Assembly (NCBI RefSeq): GCF_000143415.4
Contig: NW_003314309.1
Coordinates: 867,827 to 931,826, forward strand
DNA from: Selaginella moellendorffii
Taxonomy: Eukaryota > Streptophyta > Lycopodiopsida > Selaginellales > Selaginellaceae
DNA length: 64,000 nt
Direction: 5' to 3'
The first letter of the stretch is position 1. Every line of letters starts with the position of its first letter. Shown one piece after another: positions 34,114 to 44,623 of the stretch. Both the position numbers and the translations under genes were made by a program. The notes below the pieces were generated by a model, which ran no database searches, was not told the origin of the DNA, and worked only from the letters and a program-made list of their open reading frames with translations.

Positions 34114-34579
34114 CTAGTTGTGGAGCCTGATGCGCCGGTGGTGCATCGGATCGGGGCCGGACGGGATCGCGCGCTCCAAGACGCCAAACTTGTCCGCGCA
34201 GGGATCGCTGCCGCCCCATTTGCGCCCTCCCACCGCCATCGCCACCCCGCGCTGCTGCATGCAAGACACAAAGCCTCTGGATTGAGTCGCGAAATCGAAA
34301 GAAACCAATCGATGGATCGATCTTTCAAGAAATCGATCGAAAGAACAAGAAAGAATCGAGATTTCAAGGAAGAACAACGTCGAGAGGAAAAAGGAACACC
34401 TTCGCTGCTGCTGCTGCTGGGACCGCCTCCGATAGCCGCGAATCGGCGTCGCCGATCGAGACGAGCATTGTGAGGAGAAGCATCGCCACGAGAATCGCCG
34501 CGAGGATCAAGGCGGCGAGGCGACGAGGAGCTGGAGGAGGAGGAGGAGGAGGAGATCCAAGAGGAAGAAGGGACGCCAT
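34114..34579 (-). CDS. CLE-family peptide precursor
   Basis: Two exons (34579-34400 and 34254-34114) give 106 residues. The N-terminus has a proline run, then a strongly hydrophobic segment (about 21-42, LAALILAAILVAMLLLTMLV), suitable as a signal peptide. The second exon encodes KWGGSDPCADKFGVLE and then RAIPSGPDPMHH, which fits the 12-residue CLE signalling motif (R-x-V/I-P-S/T-G-P-D/N-P-x-H-x). Seven residues follow it. CLE peptides are secreted, processed and bound by LRR receptor kinases of the CLAVATA1 type to control stem cells and vascular growth. Most CLE genes have few or no introns; here one intron of 145 bp separates signal and peptide. A TATA box lies 131 bp upstream. A degraded relative lies at 25628-25760. 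Confidence 0.75.
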
Positions 34580-34709
34580 TGCGATGGAGCTCTGCCGCTC
34601 TGGAAGAATCGAGCGATCGCTCTCTCCTCTTTCTCTCGCGCGGCCGCTCTCTAGCTAACGAGAAAAAAAACGAAACAAACGAACAAACGAGAAGGGGAGA
34701 AACCTCGCA

Positions 34710-34716
34710 TTTTATA
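34710..34716 (-). promoter_or_regulatory. TATA box of the CLE gene
   Basis: The minus strand reads TATAAAA in the context gagTATAAAATgcg, 131 bases before the CLE start codon. This is one of the few clear TATA boxes in the window. Confidence 0.6.
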
Positions 34717-34868
34717 CTCCAGCAAAGATCTCAGTGAATCACTGCGGCGGTGGATTTTCCCCCGAGTAAAAGTAATTCTCCAAGCAAGCTTACCCGGCGT
34801 ACGTGGCTGCTATCCAGCCATCCACGCAGGGATTCTCACGCCTTTGCACGGCAGGGATATCCCCTTTT

Positions 34869-36331
34869 TTAGCTGTCGTCCAGAGAGATGTAAACTTTGG
34901 GCCTGGAGAAACGCTTGATCGCGTCCTCTGTTTCTCGGAGCTGCGTGTCCATGTCGATCTTGGAGCGCAGCAAGCTGGGAGTTTCGATCACCAGCGGAAG
35001 ACCTCGGAGCTTGTTCTCCAGATCAACTTTGTCTGGCGGTGATCATGCAAGGATCAAGACGACGAAGATCGCAAAGAGAAACTTACTTTCTTCGAGCGTC
35101 TTTAACACCTCTTGCTTCTCCTCGTCGGGCATCAGCACAAATCCTGGAGGCAAGCTTTTAGCCTCCTCTTCCAGCAACCTGTGATCGATCAGCGTAAACT
35201 TCGTATACAGGATAGAGTTTGATGTTCTTACTTGCGTTCCGCATCGAAAGCCAGCTCCATCTTTCTCCGAATCAAACTATGGATAGAAACCATGCACGCT
35301 GTGACAAATCCTCCAAAAGAGAAAAGGAAAGAACTCACTATGCTGGTATTTTGCCGAAGCTTTCCTTGTTCTTGTTGCCATTGTTCTTTTGCTCCGGTGT
35401 CTCGTGCTTTTGTTTTTGCTTGGAAGGTGGCCGTCGAACGCCAGCCTCCTTGAAGTTCTTGGAGAGAAAGTCCGTCTCTCCAGATCTTACGCTAGCACGC
35501 GGAGGATGATCCTATCATCCAAACAATGTCAGAAAACTTCGCTACCACTGAGCGAAAAGACGAAGAAAAATCTCGAGCTTGATGCTTACCACTTACCAGC
35601 CTGATTCTTGGAGGCTTCACAGGTGGTGGCTCCGGATCACTCGCAATCTAGATCAAAGAAACTAGTAAGAATCCACGAAAGCACAAGAAAGAAAAAGAGT
35701 GAATTCACGGACCTGTTTCATCGCGTGACTTCTAGCACTTAGTTCCGAGATGATCGCTCTGTTGTCCCTCCGATGGTCATGAGGTCTGATTCCCATGCGC
35801 TGCATCATATCTCTGCAAAGACGGGAAATTTCAATCCACGAGGAAGAAAAAAGGAAATCACCCAAGAGAAGAGCCACGCAGCTAGAAAATTTGTTCGTTA
35901 TACTTTTCGTTAAGTTGTTCTTCGAACTCCACCAATCCAAAATTTCTCTGCTATCCTTGCCTGATTCCTCGCGTCGGATAGAGCAAGCTCGTGATCTGCG
36001 AGCTGTCGACATGGCTAGGCATTGGAATTCTCCTGCTCTTGAATTTCGGGAGGCCGTTAGGGTCTTCGAGGATCTGGAAGAAGAAATTCCACCGCATTGT
36101 CAGAAATCTCCAGAAAGGAGCGAAGAAAACGAGATAATCTGCGATGATCGGTCGGAAATTTCAAGCAAACGATCGATAGAGCAAGGAAGAGCAGCTAGAA
36201 GATCGATCTGACCGATCCGAGAGCCACTCGCGCAAGAGAAGGCAGCTACCAGGATGGATTGATCGAGATCTCACCGAGGACGCCGCGGATGATACCCCAT
36301 CCTTGAAGACGCTCTCATCGTCCTCGCTCAT
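34869..36331 (-). CDS. Enkurin-domain protein
   Basis: Seven or eight exons on the minus strand. The start gives MSEDDESVFKDGVSSAASS; the middle contains PDHPP- and KQKQKHE-like basic text. The end reads LPPGFVLMPDEEKQEVLKTL, then LRGLPLVIETPSLLRSKID and DAIKRFSRPKVYISLDDS. This last third is the enkurin domain (leucine/lysine helices ending in the FSRPKVY strand), found in ciliary and microtubule-inner proteins such as ENKUR and ENKD1. Seed plants largely lack motile cilia, so its presence suits a plant with flagellate sperm. The second intron uses a GC donor (ATCAG followed by gcaagg, near 35960). Orthology to a particular animal enkurin protein is not established. Confidence 0.75.
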
Positions 36332-36436
36332 TTCAAAGAAAAGGAAAGCGCCAAGATTAGGGCGACGTAGGGTAAATGGTCTAAAACCCTAGAAGAGGCA
36401 GGCGAGAAGCGCGAGAGGGGCGAGCTAAACGGCGCC
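36332..36436. promoter_or_regulatory. Bidirectional promoter, enkurin gene and eIF2 beta
   Basis: Only 105 bp separate the two divergent start codons. The segment holds AAACCCTA (about 36384-36391), a telo-box usual in translation-related plant genes. No TATA box is evident. Confidence 0.6.
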
Positions 36437-37761
36437 ATGGCGGACGACGACAGCAAGGACATTGCCACAGAGGTAAGCGAGCTGGACTGTTGTCTCCACA
36501 GCGCGATTGTGTGTTGGAATCGATTGGAGTGATTCCAACCGGAATGCGCTCTTCCAGATTGGACCCTTTGATCCTACCAAGAAGAAGAAGAAGAAGAAGG
36601 TCCGGATGGCGGAGGACGAGGATGGCGATGGCGTGGAGAAGCTAACGGAGAAGGTTGAGAGTCTCTCAGGTGAAATCTACGCACGTTTTCTTCTTTTTGC
36701 TCCGTTTTTTTCTTGACGAGATTGATGGCTGCAGTGTCTGTGTCTTCTTCTGTGGATAACTCCGCCGAGACTGTCTTTGCCGGGAAGAAGAAGAAGAAAA
36801 AGAAGGTACTTTCCATCTGTGTTCTTTTGTTGGAGCTTCTGTTGTTTTCTCTAGCCTGTGGAAGCTGATGTCGCGGAAGAGGAAAACTTGGATGCTGCCG
36901 AGACTAATGGTACGTCTGATGCATATGACTGACAGAGTTCAAGCTTTTTCTTTCTCCCTTTGATAGGACTCGAAGAAGGCGAAGACGAGGAAGGAGAAGG
37001 CATTGTGCTGGGACCGCGATATCCTTGGGAAGGAACAGACCGAGAATACTTTTATGAAGAGGTAAGAATCTGCATTTTCTCAACCAAATACGAATCCATG
37101 TCTCTTTTTTTCAGCTGCTGGGACGTGTGTTTAACATTCTCCACGAGAACAATCCCGAGCTCGCTGGGGAGAAGAGGAGGACGATCATGCGGCCTCCACA
37201 GGTGCTCCGAGAGGGTACGAAGAAGACGGTGTTTGTCAACTTCATGGATCTCTGCAAGATGTAAGCTTGGTCATACCATGTCACGGAGAGTTGTATTTCT
37301 AACTTTCTTCTTTCTTTCTTGCAGAATGCACCGACAACCCGAGCATGTCATGGCTTTTCTCCTCGCCGAGCTGGGAACGAGCGGCTCGCTCGACGGACAG
37401 CAGCGACTTGTTGTCAAGGGCCGATTCGTGCCGAAGAACTTTGAGGGGATTTTGCGTCGATACGTGAGTAAGTTCTCAATCTCTTTTCATTTCCTTCGTT
37501 TCGTTTATCTAGGAGAAATCATTTCTTTATCGATCGCAGATGAATACGTTATGTGCAATGGCTGCAAGAGCCCCGACACTATTCTTTCGAAAGAAAACCG
37601 GCTCTTTTTTCTACGATGCGAGCAAGTAAGCATCGATCAAAGTCGTGATTCTAATTCTCTTTGTTCTTTTGTTGTTTTAGTGTGGGAGCTCTCGCTCGGT
37701 TGCTCCTATCAAAGCTGGATTCGTTGCTAGAGTGGGGAGGAGAAAGGTCACCACGGCTTAA
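36437..37761 (+). CDS. Translation initiation factor eIF2 subunit beta
   Basis: Nine exons give 274 residues: 36437-36472, 36558-36669, 36735-36805, 36855-36909, 36967-37061, 37115-37260, 37325-37467, 37540-37625 and 37681-37761. The N-terminus has two lysine blocks (KKKKKKKV and KKKKKKK), which in this family bind eIF5/eIF2B. The core includes [34 protein letters not shown] and [19 protein letters not shown]. The C-terminus has a C2-C2 zinc finger (CNGCKSPDT to CEQCGSS). The protein carries initiator Met-tRNA to the 40S ribosome together with eIF2 alpha and gamma. Length matches plant eIF2 beta (about 270). Exon 7 must end at 37467 (GTGA/gtaag), not at the earlier gtgagt, to keep the YVNEYVMC frame. 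Confidence 0.95.
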
Positions 37762-38176
37762 ACTTAGAATGAAAGAGTGTATCGTTTGTCTGGACACGTC
37801 CTTTCGTGGAATGGAATATGCCTGTCTTGGTCTTGAGAATATTCACCGAGTATCGCCATTTTAGGGCTTCCTTGTTTTCCAGTGGAGCCAGCATTCTCTT
37901 CTCGGCGATAGCGGTGATCGGAGTGGAGGAGTGGAGGAGCGGCGAAATCTCTGTAAGGCGATGGTTTAGGTGTAGGAATTGCGATGCGATCTGGCGATCG
38001 CGTTCGTCGTAAGGTGCAGAGAATGCGAGGTTTCAAGCTAGAGTCGTAGGAATGTAGCTAGGTCAGGGATTTTTGATGGAGGAATTCGGTGTGGTGATTA
38101 TGGATCGAGGCAGGATAAATTCGAGTTTGTGGAGATCTTGCCAGAGGGAGGTGGGGGAGCTTCGTCGCAGATCGAG
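37762..38176. other. Intergenic, eIF2 beta 3' UTR and kinesin leader
   Basis: No gene is recognised. The frame of the kinesin start remains open upstream for over 100 bases without an ATG, so the 5' leader is translatable but lacks a start. Confidence 0.5.
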
Positions 38177-40788
38177 ATGCCTAGCGATGAATTTAAGCTG
38201 GTGGTGATGGATGCCAAGGTGCCGGGGAAGGGGAAGAACAATGGCAAAGCAAGCGAGCCCGATTCAGGTAAGCGAAAGAAGAAAAATTCCTGCGATTGAG
38301 TTTTTTCTTCTTGTGTTCTAGAACGAGTCCAAGTTACGGTGAGAGTGAGGCCTCCTACGAAAGCTGAAGAGACCAAGGAAGATGGAGTTCCTTTTATTTT
38401 CTTGGACACTGAGAAGAATGCTGTAATTGTGAGGCGAAAGTAAGGCTTTCCATTTTGTTTTTCCTTCACTTCGTTGGGCTAAGAATGTCTACTTTGCAGG
38501 GGGAGTTTTGTGGATTTCACGGAGTTTAAGTTCGATGCTGTTTTGCCTCCAAGTGCGACGCAAGCTGATGTCTACAATGTCTCTGCTCAAGCTGTAATTC
38601 AGGTTCGTCATGGGATTCCTGTTTTGTCTTTCATAACCGGTGCCTTTGAAGGATGTTCTTGATGGATACAATGGCACAATTATGGCTTATGGCCAAACAG
38701 GAGCTGGAAAGACGTACACACTCTCGGACATGGTTTTTGACGACGTTGGTGGAACTTCGATTGAAGGTATGTCTTCCAGCTTTAACCGTATTTGGTTTCT
38801 TATAGAGGTTCTTTCCATTCCACAGGAATTATACCTCGTTCCGCAGCCGATATATACATCAGAGCTGAAAGAGACAAAGACCATGAGTACCGAATCTCTA
38901 TGTCATATATCCAGATCTATATGGAAATGGTAAGGTCGTTGCTTTTGAGTGGCTGCAGGCGGTGATAACGTTGTTTTGATTTATTCAGATTCAAGATCTC
39001 CTCCGTCCTGAAAATTCCAACCTCAGCATTCGCGAGACTGAGGCAGGAGGTATTTTTGTCGCAGGCATAGAAGAGGTGCAAGTAAAATCTATCGAGGACG
39101 TGATGAAGCTCTTGATGATCGGTGATCGAAATCGACGCTTTGCCTTCACAAGATTGGTTCGTCTCTTCGTTCCGATTATTCATTCATAACAAAGCAAGGG
39201 ACGAATCCATTCCAGAGAACGGCTAACAATCGGCTTCATGTATAACTAATGTGGATACAAGTGCCTGAACTACAGAATGCCCATTCGTCCCGCAGCCATA
39301 CGATTGCGATGCTTACTGTTGAGAAGAAGGCGGTAAATCCTTTGGACGCTAAATCCTCAGCTGACAAGAAGAAACGAACTCCCAACTCTCAGCCTGGAAT
39401 TTCTGAGAAGTAAGTCTTCTTTTTACATTCTTTCATTCGGTTTATATTTCTCTTTGCCTTTGTTCTCCAGGGTCCTTGTCGGCAAGCTTTTTCTTGTTGA
39501 TCTTGCTGGGTCAGAAAGGTTGAAAAAGAGCGGTACGATTCTTATAAAAATTCCTCTCGTATAACGTTGCTGACACGATTTCACAGGCTCGGAGGGCCTT
39601 CGAGCATCTGAAGCTATGAGCGTCAACATGTCTCTCACGGCACTAGGTACCATACTTCTTTTTCTTACTCTTTTTTCATATTCATTCCGGGATCCTGTAA
39701 TGTTTTATTGCGATTGTAGGTAAATGCATTAGTGCGAGAGCAGATCCAAGCGTTTTGCACGTCCCCTTCCGGGACTCCAAGCTAACTCGGTTATTGCAGG
39801 AATCGCTAGGAGGTAAGTATAGTAGTTCTTTTGAGTTTATTCTCAGTGCTCTAAGATTTCTCTTTCAGGCAATGCCAAGACGTCATTAATCGTCAACATT
39901 GCTCCCTGTAGCGAGTATCTCCAAGAGACGTTATCTTCTCTTCAGTTTGGTGCACGGGTAAGCGTCGCTATGCTCAAGACAATTGCCATTTATAAAGCGT
40001 TTTGTTTCGTCAGGCGATGAAAGTAGCCACTCGAGCTATCATTAATGTGGAAGAGGAGTTTCGTTCCATCACCAGGAACTTGCAAGAAGCACTTGACCTG
40101 CAAGACGAAAGGGTTCACTCACTGGAGGTTTGATCCTTGGGTTTTTCTGGCAGTCTTAAAAGGAATGGCTTTTTGCGCTTATATACAGGCTGCAGTGCAT
40201 CATAAAGATGCGCAGTTGGAGGCCGCCAAACTAAGTTTGGAGCTCAAAACCAGAGAGATGGAAAGATTAAGAGAGGAGCAAAAGCTTCGGGACGAACAAG
40301 CTCACCGGAGTGAAAAGTTTTTGGAGCAACTAAAAGTCAAAGACAAGGATTGGCAAAACAGGTCGAATTTTCTTAGATTTGAAACTTTTCAGCGTGGAAC
40401 TAATGGCATTTTTGGTCAATACTCCAGATTAGAGTTGATCAAAATAGCAGCGAAGGACCATCTCATTGAAAAAGAGAACGATCGCATGGACGTATGTGCT
40501 TAGTTTTGTTCTTCCTCTAACTTGGAGACTGATTCTCGCAGGACGCGGCTCGCAGGATCCAGAAAGCTTACAAGAAGCATTACGTGATGCATATTTTGGA
40601 GGTAAGTTTCTAGCCCAGCTTCGATTCGAAAGTTTCTACATGGAACTTTTCTTTGTTGGTTGTTCCAGGAGAAGCGAAAGGTAGAACTAGTTGCTGGGTC
40701 GATGCTCTTGGCAAACTCCGCGTCCAAAGTTTTAAAATCCATCTCTACGCTGGACGATTACTTCACAGCAAAGAGAGGGCTTTGCTGA
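38177..40788 (+). CDS. Kinesin with N-terminal motor, coiled coil and IQ motif
   Basis: About fifteen exons. The start at 38177 gives [19 protein letters not shown]. The motor begins with [15 protein letters not shown] and holds the P-loop [16 protein letters not shown] (about 38690-38730). Switch I reads NAHSSRSH (about 39279-39302), switch [16 protein letters not shown] (about 39495-39530), then [18 protein letters not shown] neck and coiled coil rich in E, R and K follows ([18 protein letters not shown] to [20 protein letters not shown]). Near the end comes an IQ-like helix [14 protein letters not shown], a calmodulin-type site. The motor resembles plant ungrouped ARK-like kinesins, but no armadillo repeats follow. 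It should move along microtubules; cargo is unknown. The convergent eL32 gene ends 197 bp away. Confidence 0.85.
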
Positions 40789-40985
40789 CGATGATGTGTT
40801 GCTGGACGCCGTCCGATCTTCAAGTGTTTGGAGGGTGGCCATTATTTTTAAGCTCTCTCTCATTCTCGGCAAGCTCTCTCTCGGCTCTTGGCAAGAACAC
40901 TATCTCTCCATATGGTGGATTTGCGATTCGATTAGTCTCGGAAAAGAGATGGTTTTTAATAGAAGCACAAAAAAGAACGAGTACT

Positions 40986-41516
40986 CTACTCGTGCTCCTC
41001 GCTACGCAGGCGAGCAGAGCCATTGGTGAGCGCAACGTTGAGCTGCGCAGCTCTCTCGACGATGTCCTTCCTCTTGCGAGTGGAGACGTTGTGAGCAATC
41101 TCCGCGCAGTATTTCCTGGAGAGAAAAGAGAATGAGCTTTGCAAGAAACAGCAATCCAATCTAGCGAGCGCAAACCTGTTGTTCATGAGCAGGAGGTCAA
41201 GATCTGCCACAGTGTGGACGAGGAACTTGTAGAAGCCGTTTGGGAGGAGGTGCCTCGTCTTCTTGTTGGAGCCATAGCCGATGTTGGGCATGAGCGTGCA
41301 TCCCTTGAATTTGCGGCGGACCCTTGAGTCGATACCTTTCGGACGCCGCCAGTTCTCCTACAGAGAGACAAAGAGAGAGAATGTCATCCCGCCCCAAATC
41401 GAAGCCCTCACTCAATGCACGCTCACCTTGACGGAGATCTTGCGATCGCTCTGCGGGCGCTTGAATTTCTTGACGCGCTTCTTCACGATCTTCGCCTTCA
41501 CCAGCGGCTTCACCAT
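40986..41516 (-). CDS. RPL32: 60S ribosomal protein eL32
   Basis: Three exons (41516-41427, 41357-41176 and 41115-40986) give 133 residues. They read [76 protein letters not shown] and end [12 protein letters not shown]. This is the full eukaryotic eL32 protein of the large ribosomal subunit. Length is typical (about 133-135). It is divergent to the PPR gene at 41810. Confidence 0.97.
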
Positions 41517-41809
41517 GGCTCCTCACTCTCGCCCTCTCGAGCGGCGGCCGAGACCTAAAATCTAGCCCTAACCCTAAAAGCTTTGGGAGTTTACAAAGAA
41601 ATGTATTTACAATTTCCTTAATGTGAAGAACTTTTCTGATTATTAGGATAACAAATACCTGAAACTATAACCAAGCTTAGAGAAACAACAAAAATTCTTA
41701 ACAAGTTGACACCCGAATTTGGTCAAAAGGGAATTACATTTAAAGTTTTTGCAAGAAAATTGGTTATTAAAGTTATGTTCAGGACGAATAGTTAGGGTTC
41801 TTCCTGGCT
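41517..41809. promoter_or_regulatory. Bidirectional promoter, eL32 and PPR gene
   Basis: The 293-bp spacer has ccctaaccctaaaa near 41566 and gttagggttc near 41791, both telo-box cores, one near each start. Such motifs are typical of ribosomal-protein promoters in plants. Confidence 0.55.
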
Positions 41810-43654
41810 ATGGCGGTGCGTGTCCTACGAAGATATTCCAGTTTTTCCCATCAACGGCGCTTCTACGGTGCGTGACTCTTTCCAAGAATGTTGCTCGAGT
41901 GGCCCGGAATGCGTCGACGATCGAGCGATTCTCGAAATATCGGCCTCCTAACGCCGTGATTTCCAGGAATCGAGGTCGCGGATCCGTCGTCGCCATCATC
42001 ATCTATCGAAGCCGCCGCTGCGGAAATCACCGGTTTCGATTTTGGGGAGCCTTGGAGCCCCATTCAAACCGGCGAGAAGCAAGGTGTTGCGGCAATCCAG
42101 AGCCCAGCGGCTACAAATCCCACGAAGAAAATCCTGCGCGCGCTGCTAGAGGAGAACGATGAGAGAAAGGGAAAGATTTCCATGGATCTCGTCGATGAGA
42201 AGCTCGGCTGCTTCAGTAGGAGACTATCGGATAGAGTCGTGGCACAGGTACTCAGGCAGCTAGTCGATCCAGACTTGGCAATGGCGTTTTTTCAATGGGC
42301 TGGGAGCCAAGTCCACTACAACCATGGAACTTTGAGCTACAACTATCTCCTGGAGGTACTCGCTAAGTCTGGACGCTGTGATCACGTCTATGGAACTTAC
42401 AACGATATGTTGGCTGCAGGTTGTGTGCCAAACACATACACGTATGGCTACCTCCTGCGAAGCTTGTGTCAAGCCCAGAGATTCGAAGAAGCTCGCAGTG
42501 TTTTCCGAGGTATGGCCGCACAGGGCTGCTCTCCAAACGTGTTCTCGTATAGCATTTTGATCGCGGGGCTTTGTAGAGGGCAAAAGGTTGACGAGGCTGC
42601 CGAGCTCCTCAACGAGATGATCGATGGTGGCCACCAGCCAAACGTTGTGACTTACGGGTCGCTTCTCAGCGGGCTGTGCAAGATGGGGAAGCTCAAAGAG
42701 GCCGTGGATCTTTTCTCGAGGATGGTCTACCGGGGGTGTCCGCCAGATGGTGTGGTTTACAACGTTCTCATAGATGGTTTCTCCAAGAAGGGTGACATGG
42801 GTGAAGCGTACAGGCTCTTCGAGGAGATGCTCGAGAAGGGGTGTATACCCACGGTCTTCACGTACAACTCGCTGCTCAGTGGATTCTCCAGGAAAGGCGA
42901 GTTTGGAAGGGTCCAGAGCTTGTTCAAGGACATGCTTCGCCAGGGATGCGTGCCAAACATCTTCACCTTCAACAATCTGCTGGATGGCTTCTGCAAGATG
43001 GGTGACATGGTGGAGGCACACCGGCTGTTTCTAGAGATGCGAAGCCTCGGCTGTCCTCCGGACGTGGTGAGCTACAACACTTTGATCCGGGGGATGTGCT
43101 CGAAAGGGAAGCCGCACGAAGCTCAGAGGCTGCTCAGGGAGATGATCAGGTCGGGTGTCGGCCCGGATATCGTCTCCTACAACATTCTCATCGATGGATA
43201 TTCAAAGTCTGGAGCTCTCGACCATGCCATCAAGCTTTTCTACGAGATTCCAAAGTCCGGACTGGAGCCCGACGCATTCAGCTACTCGACCATCATCGAC
43301 TGCCTGTGTAGAGCTGGCAAAGTTGGAGCAGCCTTCGTGGTTTTCAAGGACATGATCGCGAACGGAAGCGCTCCAGATGCCGCGGTGGTGATACCGCTTG
43401 TCATCGGGCTTTGCCGGGGCGAGAGATTGACGGAGTCGTGCGAGCTGTTCCAGGCGATGGTGAAGTTCGAGTGCGTGCCACTGATCCCAGAGTACAACCT
43501 CCTCATGTACAAGCTGTGCAAGGCCAAGCGCAGCGACGACGTTTGCGAAATCTTTCACGAGCTCACGGAGCGAGGCTTCTCCCCCGACGTCGAGATCTCC
43601 AAAGTCATTCTCGAGACGCTGAGAAGGAGCGACGACAAAGATGCCGCGGAATGA
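41810..43654 (+). CDS. P-class pentatricopeptide repeat protein, likely organellar
   Basis: Two exons (41810-41867 and 41967-43654) give 581 residues. A start at the later ATG 42182 is possible, but the upstream exon joins in phase and supplies MAVRVLRRYSSFSHQRRFYG, an arginine-rich presequence of mitochondrial or plastid type. About eleven 35-residue repeats follow, for example NTYTYGYLLRSLCQAQRFEE, NVVTYGSLLSGLCKMGKLKE, DIVSYNILIDGYSKSGALDH and DAFSYSTIIDCLCRAGKVGA. P-class proteins bind organellar RNA to stabilise, splice or process it. The base contacted by each repeat is set by residues 5 and 35 and could be predicted. No E, DYW or SMR domain follows. Confidence 0.92.
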
Positions 43655-44623
43655 GAATCCTTGGACAAAGACTGGCGATACATTCCACGAGCTATACTTC
43701 AACCGGGATCATCCTGCAAAACCAAGGTACTTTTTGTGTTCTCTTTTGATTTCGAGACTTATTCCATTTTTCATCTCACATTCTTAGACCAAGGTTTTTT
43801 TTTTTCGATTTTTTCACCTCACATTCTTTGCAAATTCCAGATTACCGCATGGATGAATCGAAGGAAAGCTAGAAAATGGAATGGAAGATCGTTGCATTGA
43901 ATGTGGAGAGTGTTCTTCCGTGAACTAGGGAATTAAATGATATAATCGTCTTTAGTTTTTCCTTGGAAGTCACTTTTGGTTTGATAAATATCTAGCGACT
44001 CGATGCTTAGGACAGGGCAGTTAAAGCCCCAGTGTGAAGAGGCCTTGTATATGGCGGCGTGCTTGAATTAGGGCTTGTGCCAGTCAGGACGGTCCGTCGT
44101 CGCCCGTCGCCAACGTCATCTCCTCCACTCTTTGTTCTACTTACCTAGGTCTCGTTATCGCCAGAAATTTCTCCTTCCAGCAAGCGCCCAGCGCCAAGTA
44201 ATCGCGCCACAGCGCGCCCGGCGCTCGCGAGCTTCATCCTTCTCTTCTCCTCGACGTAGAGTCGGCGGCCTCGGACTGTTCCAGCATCGGCATTTCCTCT
44301 CCTCGCGTAGAATCCGGCATTTCTTCACAGCAGGGCCCTGGAACGGCAGGGAATTCGCTTGGCCGTGGCGACATTGCCGCAGGGTTTAAGGGCCGAGCAG
44401 GAAAATCGCGAAATCGTCCGCCATTGGGGTTTCTGCGAGCTCAAGAACAGGTATTTCGATCGATATTTAGGTCTGCGGTGTCGCTAAAAGTGGTCGCTTG
44501 TTCATCCAGGCCGGAGAGATATTTCTCCCCCTCCTCCCTCGGATTGATTGCATGGTTCCTCTCAGGTACTAGAGCGAGCGCGCTAGCTTTTTTTGCCTGG
44601 CATGACTGGAGAGAATAGCTGCT
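43655..44623. other. Intergenic and 5' leader of the armadillo/RING gene
   Basis: The first 250 bp are probably the PPR 3' UTR, with poly-T tracts. From about 44040 the sequence becomes GC-rich. No gene is recognised. Confidence 0.45.

Noticed and set aside
37461..37466. eIF2 beta exon 7 ending at the first gtgagt
   Set aside because: It would shift the zinc-finger frame; the next donor (gtaag at 37468) keeps it.
39205..39245. Extra kinesin exon around agaacggctaacaatcgg
   Set aside because: Joining directly from the exon ending AGATTG to AATGCCCATTCG gives the standard switch I text; the extra exon would break it.
42182..43654. Start of the PPR gene at the internal ATG 42182
   Set aside because: An upstream exon from 41810 joins in phase and supplies a transit-peptide-like sequence, so the earlier start is preferred.
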